This document shows, piece by piece, positions 6,521-11,771 of a stretch of 11,771 nt of DNA. Each line of letters starts with the position of its first letter. Positions within the stretch are counted from its first letter, which is position 1. Under the pieces are notes generated by a model. It was not told the DNA's origin. It searched no databases and saw only the letters and a list, made by a program, of their open reading frames with translations. The DNA is from Promethearchaeota archaeon (GTDB lineage: Archaea > Asgardarchaeota > Lokiarchaeia > Sigyniarchaeales > SOKP01). Position numbers and translations under genes: made by a program. Location of the stretch: positions 1 through 11,771 of the forward strand of contig JAHLWE010000322.1 of the NCBI GenBank assembly GCA_019058135.1. The letters are read 5' to 3'.

Positions 6521-6585
6521 ATTGAAAAGGTTAAAAATATCTATATTATTAGTTTTTTTATATAATAGACTAATTCAATTCAAAA
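6521..6585 (+). repeat. 65-base direct repeat, copy 2 (leader of the second acyltransferase)
   Basis: Matches 5306-5370 at 63 of 65 bases. Here the TTG-initiated frame reads MKRLKISILLVFLYNRLIQF and stops at TAG 6603-6605, so it is a free 27-codon frame not fused to the gene. The TATA-like box is at 6558-6566. AAGGTAAAAT, ten bases long, precedes both copies (5251 and 6510) at different distances, hinting that this spacer may also derive from a more fully deleted acyltransferase fragment (inference). Confidence 0.8.
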
Positions 6586-6614
6586 TTTTAAAGAAAAATT
6601 TGTAGAAAGAAATC

Positions 6615-7745
6615 ATGCGTCGTATTAAAAGTGTTGATGCTTTTCGAGGTTATTGTATTTTCGCTATGATTGTTTGGCATACATCCTATTGGTGGGCATC
6701 GCCTTTACATTCTTGGGCGTTAATACTTTTAAGATTGACTACGGAAGTTATTGGTGCAGCTGGTTTTCTTTTTGTTTCAGGAATTAGTTCGGTTTTATCA
6801 ATAAGAAGAAGGATGGAAAAGGTAAAATCGGACCCAAACTATTCGAAGCAAAATTTTATTAGGGAATATTATTATCGATCTTTTCTTTTTTTTTTATTGG
6901 CTGTAATTTATAACGCAATAACGGTTATTTACATTGCGGGTTTATTGGCGCTTTGGAGTTGGTATATTCTTTTTATAATTGGCTTTTGCTTATTAATTGC
7001 CTATCCTCTCATAAAGCTGCCAAAAATAGTCCGTTTAATTTTAGCAATATTTATACTTCTAATTTCTTATCCAGTATTTGATTTGCTAGAAAGTCTAAGA
7101 TATACTAATCTTTTTTGGGAGTTAATATATCATTTCATTTTTTTTCCTGCTCATGAATATCCGTTATTACCATTTTTTACAAATTTTTGTTTAGGCACGA
7201 TAGTTGGTGATATTTTCTACGAAATTTATTCAATTGAAGAAGGAGACTTAAGAAAAACTCAAATAAAAAAGAAAATTGTTAGAAATTTTGCACTTTTTGG
7301 TACAATAATAATCATTGCTTCAATTCTGAGTAATATTTTTATATTTCATCATGATATTACCACTTGGAGAACAACCGAAACAATGGGAACAATTTTAGGT
7401 GTAGATAGGAGCGTGCTTACCTTAATGTTATGGGTAATTGGTTGGGATTTAGTCCTTTTTAGTTTGCTAACATATTTTCACGAATTTAAATTTACACCAG
7501 AATGGAGACATCGATTTTTATTTTATTTTTCATATTACTCGCTAACGTTGTATTTTTTACATGATATAACAGCTCCAATTTTTTGGAATAGGCTTGACAT
7601 ATACAGCATCTGGATACCAGTAACTATCACCGTAATGGTATTTTGGTATATGTCAAAAATTATGTATGAGAAACTTGGATCAAAATTGTCATTAAAATGG
7701 CATATCTCGAGGTTTGCAGTATATCTAACGAAGGATAAATCTTGA
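6615..7745 (+). CDS. HGSNAT-like (DUF1624-type) integral membrane acyltransferase, paralog 2
   Basis: 376 residues, about twelve longer than paralog 1. MRRIKSVDAFRG, H22 in IVWH and FLFVSGIS give the same acyltransferase signature, followed by many membrane segments. The extra length lies mainly in one loop around HHDITTWRTTETMGTILG, after the charged cytoplasmic stretch EGDLRKTQIKKKIVRN, so the two paralogs may differ in substrate binding on the outer side. Both end in a similar basic tail with YL.KDK. No Shine-Dalgarno is seen before the ATG, which lies 49 bases after the TATA-like box of the leader repeat. The next gene starts 62 bases downstream. Activity (transmembrane acetyl transfer, possibly to an amino group) is inferred from the family. 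Confidence 0.8.
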   Translation: MRRIKSVDAFRGYCIFAMIVWHTSYWWASPLHSWALILLRLTTEVIGAAGFLFVSGISSVLSIRRRMEKVKSDPNYSKQNFIREYYYRSFLFFLLAVIYNAITVIYIAGLLALWSWYILFIIGFCLLIAYPLIKLPKIVRLILAIFILLISYPVFDLLESLRYTNLFWELIYHFIFFPAHEYPLLPFFTNFCLGTIVGDIFYEIYSIEEGDLRKTQIKKKIVRNFALFGTIIIIASILSNIFIFHHDITTWRTTETMGTILGVDRSVLTLMLWVIGWDLVLFSLLTYFHEFKFTPEWRHRFLFYFSYYSLTLYFLHDITAPIFWNRLDIYSIWIPVTITVMVFWYMSKIMYEKLGSKLSLKWHISRFAVYLTKDKS

Positions 7746-7807
7746 AAAAAAAATTATAATGTACGATAAAAGATATTTTTTAATTAAAAAGAATTTTTGA
7801 ATTTATT

Positions 7808-8965
7808 ATGAGTGAAAAAATATACGTAGTAAAAACTTCGCCGAAAACAGTATTAAAGGATTATAAAAAATTAATGCACATGGCGAAATATCAAGATTAT
7901 TACAAAAAAGAAAAAAAAACAATTATTAAATTAAATCTCTCATGGAGTAAATTTTTTCCAGCTTGCAGTTCTCCACCATGGCAAGTAGAGGGTGTATTAA
8001 AAACTATGATTGACGATGGTTTCAATCCAAGGAAGCTTTTTCCTTGTGAAAATAGAACAGTTGTAACAAATATAGAGCTTGGTCTTAAAGGTAATAAATG
8101 GGAAAAAATAATAGAGAGATACAATACATGGTTTGTTCCTTTAACGAGAGTAAAATTTGTTTCCTATGAGTCTCTAAGATCTAAATTTATTAATTTAAAA
8201 AATAAAAAATTATTTGTTTTGGATTCAAAAATTTTTCCAAAAGGATTTAAAATCCCTCTTTTCTATTTCGGAAAAAGTATTATTCACTTACCTACAATGA
8301 AAACTCACGGACACACCGGACAAAGAGGAGGATCTTTAAAGCACACTATGGGTACTTCAAAGCATGGAGGAATAACATGTGCTATGAAAAATGCATTCGG
8401 GGGATTACTTACAAAGAGAAGACATTTTAGTCATCAATATATGTCTGAAGTTCTTGTAGATTTACTAATAATTCAAAAACAAATTCATCCCAACATACTT
8501 GCTGTTGTAGATGGAACAGTATGCGGAGATGGAGCTGGACCGAGAACAATGATACCTAGAATAAAAAATTATCTACTTGCAGGATATGATCAAGTGGCAA
8601 TCGATGCCGTAGTATCTCATATGTTGGGATTTGAACCACTTTCCCTACCAGCAATAAAAATGGCTCATGATGAAGGGTTAGGTTGTGGTGATTTCGATCA
8701 GATTGATATTGTAGGAGAAGATGTTTCTAAAATTAACTGGAATTTTCGTGTAAAAAGAAGCTTGGTCATATGGGGTGATCAAATGACCCGAAAGGGTTTC
8801 TTAAGATTCTTGGAGCCCCTTCTTCACAACGAATTATTTTTTATGGGACCGATAATGGCTTCTAAACTTTTTCACGACTTATTTTGGTATAATTGGACAG
8901 GGAGGAAAAGAATTAATAAATTTTTAAATTCAGATTGGGGAAAATTATTCCAATCATACCAATAA
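7808..8965 (+). CDS. DUF362 domain protein without a ferredoxin domain
   Basis: 385 residues, soluble apart from modestly hydrophobic stretches. The DUF362 pattern is clear: KKTIIKLNLSW near 37-46, IIHLPTMKTH (158-167), GITCAMKNAFGG (188-199), ILAVVDGTVCGDGAGP (230-245), LLAGYDQVAIDAV (256-268) and DEGLGCGDFDQIDIVGED (288-305). DUF362 proteins are widespread in bacteria and archaea, often carrying 4Fe-4S clusters, and their reaction is not established. This one has no CxxCxxC motif. After the domain it adds about 75 residues (RSLVIWGDQMTRKGFLRF and on) rich in aromatic residues. No Shine-Dalgarno is visible; a leaderless start is possible. It lies between the acyltransferases and the aminotransferase, all on one strand, but with gaps of 62 and 97 bases. 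Confidence 0.8.
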   Translation: MSEKIYVVKTSPKTVLKDYKKLMHMAKYQDYYKKEKKTIIKLNLSWSKFFPACSSPPWQVEGVLKTMIDDGFNPRKLFPCENRTVVTNIELGLKGNKWEKIIERYNTWFVPLTRVKFVSYESLRSKFINLKNKKLFVLDSKIFPKGFKIPLFYFGKSIIHLPTMKTHGHTGQRGGSLKHTMGTSKHGGITCAMKNAFGGLLTKRRHFSHQYMSEVLVDLLIIQKQIHPNILAVVDGTVCGDGAGPRTMIPRIKNYLLAGYDQVAIDAVVSHMLGFEPLSLPAIKMAHDEGLGCGDFDQIDIVGEDVSKINWNFRVKRSLVIWGDQMTRKGFLRFLEPLLHNELFFMGPIMASKLFHDLFWYNWTGRKRINKFLNSDWGKLFQSYQ

Positions 8966-8978
8966 AACTAAATATAAT

Positions 8979-9049
8979 TAAATTCAAGAATCTAATAAAA
9001 AAATTTAATATATTAAGAAAATAAAAATAGAATTATCTAAATTCAAGAA
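8979..9049 (+). promoter_or_regulatory. Probable promoter region of the aminotransferase-kinase pair with a 12-base direct repeat
   Basis: TAAATTCAAGAA occurs at 8979-8990 and 9038-9049. Between them the palindrome TTAATATATTAA (9005-9016) is a TATA-like box predicting transcription start near 9037, just at the second repeat. The repeats could be regulator sites flanking the promoter; with such AT-rich sequence this is tentative. Confidence 0.35.
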
Positions 9050-9062
9050 GAGTGTGAATTTA

Positions 9063-10352
9063 ATGTCTCAAAAAAGAAAGATTATTGGCTCAGAAAGTCA
9101 AAAAAATATAGTAAAAATGTATTCCACTTATGTAAACAAATATAAAGCATCTTTTTTTAAAAAATTGGGTTTTGGAATCGTTCAAGGTGAGCGAGATCGC
9201 TTTCATGTGAAGATGTTAGAAGGAACAAGGAAAGGGCAACCTCCACTAGATTTAATCGATTGCAGAACGACTGGAGGAGTTTTTAACTTAGGGCATAGAC
9301 ATCCGGAAATAATAAGGGCATTAAAAGAGGGTATTGATGCGGGTCTAGATATCGGAGATCACCATTTAATAAGTGAGCAAAGATCTTTACTCGCAAAACA
9401 AATGGCGGAACTTCTTCCCGGAGATATTTCTAAAACTCAGTACTGTGTTGGAGGTGGAGAAGCAATAGATTTAGCCTTAAAATTAGCCAGAGCTATTACG
9501 CAAAGGAAAAAGATTATTTCAGCAAATAGAGCTTATCATGGGGTAACAGGGTTTGCTTTAGGGGCTTGTGCTTCAAATTTTAAAGACATTTTTCTATGGG
9601 GGCCATCTGATTTTGTACAAGTTCCTTTTGGGGATATTGATGCTATATCTAAAGTAATAGATGAAGATACTGCAGCAGTGATTTTTGAAACCATTCCGGC
9701 TACTGGAGGAATTTTAATTGCTCCGGAGGGATATTTTGCTACAGTAAGAGAGTTATGTGATGATAAGGGAGTCATAATGATTTCTGATGAAGTTCAAACA
9801 GGTTTAGGTCGAACGGGAGAACTCTGGGGGATTTATGGTGGGTTATATGAACGCGAAAAAGTTGTTCCTGATATAATAGTACTTGCTAAAGGAATGAGCG
9901 CTGGTTATTATCCCATAGCCACTTGTAGTTATAAACCTTTTATTGAAGAAGTATTTAAAGATGATCCTTTCCTACATATAAGCTCTACTGGGGGTTCTGA
10001 GCTTGGTTGTTATGTTTGCAGGAGGATGCTCGATATAATTTCTCAACCTAAATTTTTAGAACATGTTAGAAAGATGGGAAGGGAATTTAGAGATGGTTTA
10101 AACGAGCTTAAAGAAAAATATTCTAATATCATTATAGATGTACGGGGCAGAGGGCTGATGTGGGGGATTGAGTTTATTAATGAGGTTTATGGGCAAGTAT
10201 TTACAGTTTATATGATTAAGAATGGTATATTTGCGGATTACTGTGGGAATAATAAAGCAACAAATAAGTTAATGCCCCCATTAATTATTGAATCTGAAGA
10301 TATTGATGAAATTTTAAAACGTTTAGATATTGCGTTAAGTGAATATCCTTAA
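9063..10352 (+). CDS. Class III (subgroup II) PLP-dependent aminotransferase
   Basis: 429 residues from ATG 9063. A GTG at 9054 would add three residues, but GAAGAG (9047-9052) is too close to it and lies ten bases before the ATG. Landmarks in order: GHRHPEI (77-83), GGGEAIDLALKLARA (130-144) as the PLP phosphate region, YHG (158-160) stacking on the cofactor, SDEVQTGLGRTG (241-252) with the Asp contacting the pyridine nitrogen, and LAKGMSAGYYP (274-284) with K276 as the Schiff-base lysine. Length and motif order are complete, so it should be active. Family members move amino groups between omega-amines, ornithine, GABA, diamines or sugars and keto acids; the substrate cannot be read from these motifs. 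The region usually reading TfggNPl is STGGSELGC here, a possible specificity difference. It is followed after 22 bases by the kinase-fold gene, almost certainly one transcript. Confidence 0.88.
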   Translation: MSQKRKIIGSESQKNIVKMYSTYVNKYKASFFKKLGFGIVQGERDRFHVKMLEGTRKGQPPLDLIDCRTTGGVFNLGHRHPEIIRALKEGIDAGLDIGDHHLISEQRSLLAKQMAELLPGDISKTQYCVGGGEAIDLALKLARAITQRKKIISANRAYHGVTGFALGACASNFKDIFLWGPSDFVQVPFGDIDAISKVIDEDTAAVIFETIPATGGILIAPEGYFATVRELCDDKGVIMISDEVQTGLGRTGELWGIYGGLYEREKVVPDIIVLAKGMSAGYYPIATCSYKPFIEEVFKDDPFLHISSTGGSELGCYVCRRMLDIISQPKFLEHVRKMGREFRDGLNELKEKYSNIIIDVRGRGLMWGIEFINEVYGQVFTVYMIKNGIFADYCGNNKATNKLMPPLIIESEDIDEILKRLDIALSEYP

Positions 10353-10359
10353 AAAAAAA

Positions 10360-10365
10360 GAGGTG
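10360..10365 (+). promoter_or_regulatory. Strong Shine-Dalgarno of the kinase-fold gene
   Basis: GAGGTG sits nine bases before ATG 10375 within the 22-base gap after the aminotransferase stop. A ribosome site and no room for a promoter support internal translation on a shared mRNA, in contrast to the upstream genes, which lack such sites. Confidence 0.7.
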
Positions 10366-10374
10366 CAAATTTAG

Positions 10375-11337
10375 ATGAAAATAAATGCAGACATTATAAA
10401 GGAACTAGAGAATACAATTGATACTATACATCCAGAGCGTGGTAAAATCCCAATAAAAATTCTTGGTTTTGGTGAAATAAGTTTAGTATTTGAACTCGTA
10501 GATGATCCTGAAAAAATAGCTTATAAAAGGCTTCCTATCTTTGATTCTGAGAAACAAGTAAAAAGGCATATAAAAGCTTACAAAGAATATAATAGAATCT
10601 TAAAGGAGGATATAAGATTAAATATTCCAGATTGTGATGCTATGTGGGTAAAAGATCAAAAAGGTAATATTGTATTGTATTGTGCTCAAGAAAAAGTTCC
10701 TCCTGAAACGATCGGAAATAAAATTATTCACGAACTTAGTAATCATGATGTGAGAGAGTTAGTCTTATTTATCATGGGAGAATTAAAAAAAGTTTGGGAC
10801 TTTAATAAGAAAAATGAGAATATAAAAGTCGGAATAGATGGACAAATCTCGAATTTTTCTCTAGCGGGATACAACCCGAATAATCCAAAAGTTCCTGAAG
10901 ATATAACATTAATTTATTTAGATACAAGTACACCAATGTATAGAATTAATGGAATCGAAGCTATGGAACCTGAACTATTTTTAAAAAGTGCCCCATCTTT
11001 TTTGAGATGGCTTCTTAAAGCCTTATTTATTCAAGAAGTAATGGATCGTTACCATGATTGGCGCTTAGTTACTATTGATTTAATTGCTAACTTCTTTAAG
11101 GAACAGAAACGTGAACTAATTCAGGGATTAATAAAAATAATTAATGATTTTTTTATTCAAGAAGCTGGAGAATTCAACATAGAATCTATTACATTAAAGG
11201 AGGTTCAATCATATTATGATAATGATAAAATGATTTGGGAAATTTTTCAAAGGGTTCGAAAATTCGATCGTTTCATAAAGACAAAACTATTTCGAAAGAA
11301 ATATGATTTTTACCTTCCAGGAAAAATCGAGAGATAA
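10375..11337 (+). CDS. Protein kinase/aminoglycoside phosphotransferase-fold protein (atypical kinase)
   Basis: 320 residues, soluble. Kinase-like landmarks appear in the right order: a glycine-containing loop KILGFGEISLVFEL (28-41), AYKRL with K51 as candidate ATP-binding lysine, GIDGQISNF with D155-x4-N160 like the catalytic loop D-x4-N of kinases, and IYLDTSTPMY with D183 in the place of the DFG aspartate. Spacing between the last two is about 28 residues, somewhat longer than usual, as in APH-type enzymes. The C-terminal ~110 residues are helical and basic. Such proteins phosphorylate small molecules or proteins; here the co-transcribed aminotransferase suggests an amine or amino-sugar substrate (inference). 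An inactive pseudokinase is possible. Its stop lies six bases from the stop of the convergent HAD gene. Confidence 0.6.
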   Translation: MKINADIIKELENTIDTIHPERGKIPIKILGFGEISLVFELVDDPEKIAYKRLPIFDSEKQVKRHIKAYKEYNRILKEDIRLNIPDCDAMWVKDQKGNIVLYCAQEKVPPETIGNKIIHELSNHDVRELVLFIMGELKKVWDFNKKNENIKVGIDGQISNFSLAGYNPNNPKVPEDITLIYLDTSTPMYRINGIEAMEPELFLKSAPSFLRWLLKALFIQEVMDRYHDWRLVTIDLIANFFKEQKRELIQGLIKIINDFFIQEAGEFNIESITLKEVQSYYDNDKMIWEIFQRVRKFDRFIKTKLFRKKYDFYLPGKIER

Positions 11338-11343
11338 TTTTAA

Positions 11344-11771
11344 TTATTTTAAATATTTTTTAATCATTTCAATTTCTAATAATTGTTGGATATTCTCCAA
11401 GATAATTGAAGGATTTTCTCTTTCTAAATCTTTTTTTAATCCATGTCCCGATAGAATGGCAATACTATTTATCCCCGCATTTTTGGCACATTTAATATCT
11501 GTGGGTAAATCACCAATAAAATAAACTCTACTTTTTTCAATTTTGGAAAATCCATATGTATTTTTAATCATTTTCAATGCAAGTAAAATAGGTAAAGGGT
11601 TTGGCTTCCGGGAGGGAGCATCACTCCGTGACATTATCACAGCGAAATATTGGCTTAAATTAAACTTTTCAGTAAAAAAAGCTAATCGTTTCTTTTGTGT
11701 ATTTGAGACGATTCCCGTGGGAATATTATTTTCTTTTAAGATTTTTAAAACATTTTCTAGATTTGGTTTGA
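11344..11771 (-). CDS. HAD-superfamily phosphatase (phosphoglycolate phosphatase-like), N-terminus off the window
   Basis: The frame is open from the right edge to TAA at 11346-11344, about 141 residues. HAD motif II is GIVSNTQKK, motif III is the lysine of SRKPNP, and motif IV is YFIGDLPTDIKCAKNAG, followed by INSIAILSGHG, the typical end of the Rossmann-like core in phosphoglycolate phosphatase-like members. Motif I (DxDxT) and the cap domain lie beyond the edge. It would hydrolyse a small phosphate ester in the cytoplasm. Methionine or GTG codons near 11640 are internal, not starts, since motif II lies upstream of them. It converges on the kinase-fold gene with six bases between stops, so it is not part of that operon, although the enzyme could act on the same metabolites. 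Confidence 0.85.
   Translation of the reverse strand, partial: KPNLENVLKILKENNIPTGIVSNTQKKRLAFFTEKFNLSQYFAVIMSRSDAPSRKPNPLPILLALKMIKNTYGFSKIEKSRVYFIGDLPTDIKCAKNAGINSIAILSGHGLKKDLERENPSIILENIQQLLEIEMIKKYLK

Noticed and set aside
7900..8124. Minus-strand open frame inside the DUF362 gene
   Set aside because: Shadow frame opposite conserved DUF362 sequence.
9536..9775. Minus-strand open frame inside the aminotransferase gene
   Set aside because: Shadow frame opposite conserved PLP-enzyme sequence.
11303..11524. Plus-strand open frame over the convergent junction
   Set aside because: It is antisense to the HAD phosphatase motifs and overlaps the kinase-fold gene end in another frame.
1..11771. 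CRISPR array, tRNA or rRNA genes
   Set aside because: No regularly spaced repeats of suitable length, no cloverleaf-like or conserved rRNA stretches noticed; the only long repeat is the two-copy 65-base leader.

Overview
The window is AT-rich and densely coding. Archaeal-style signals are visible: TATA-like boxes about 25 bases before start codons, probable leaderless genes, T-rich terminators, and GGTGA/GAGGTG ribosome sites on some genes. Together with the gene content (a secreted caspase-like protein, HGSNAT-like membrane acyltransferases, a kinase-fold protein, DUF362) this suggests an archaeon, most likely an Asgard (Lokiarchaeia-like) genome. That assignment is inferred; no rRNA or marker gene is present.

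Left part, minus strand: a gene running off the left edge (1-629) encodes an ICMT/phospholipid-methyltransferase-like membrane methyltransferase with a TTG start. Next to it (718-2097) is a secreted or membrane-anchored protein whose C-terminal half looks like a caspase/gingipain-fold protease (His313, Cys359). A divergent intergenic region of about 270 bases (2098-2367) carries the promoter of that gene, helically spaced TGTATTT repeats and a TATA-like box for the plus-strand pair that follows.

Middle part, plus strand: a small winged-helix protein (2368-2838) overlaps a four-helix membrane protein of unknown function (2820-3710). A nested inverted repeat lies at 3741-3806. Then comes a 268-residue protein with a possible degenerate PD-(D/E)XK nuclease core (3895-4701). 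The stretch 4702-5372 has no intact gene. It holds a small frameshifted gene (4736-5023), about 145 bases in which I see nothing, a decayed fragment of a third acyltransferase copy (5169-5310), and a 65-base leader that recurs nearly unchanged before the second intact acyltransferase.

Right part: five plus-strand genes encode two tandem paralogous HGSNAT-like acyltransferases (5373-6467, 6615-7745), a DUF362 protein (7808-8965), a class III PLP aminotransferase (9063-10352) and a kinase-fold (APH-like) protein (10375-11337). The last two are separated by only 22 bases and are probably co-transcribed. A partial HAD phosphatase (11344-11771) converges on them. Aminotransferase, kinase-like protein and membrane N/O-acyltransferases together would fit synthesis and acylation of an amino-bearing metabolite or surface glycan/lipid. 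This is inference from family membership and gene order only.
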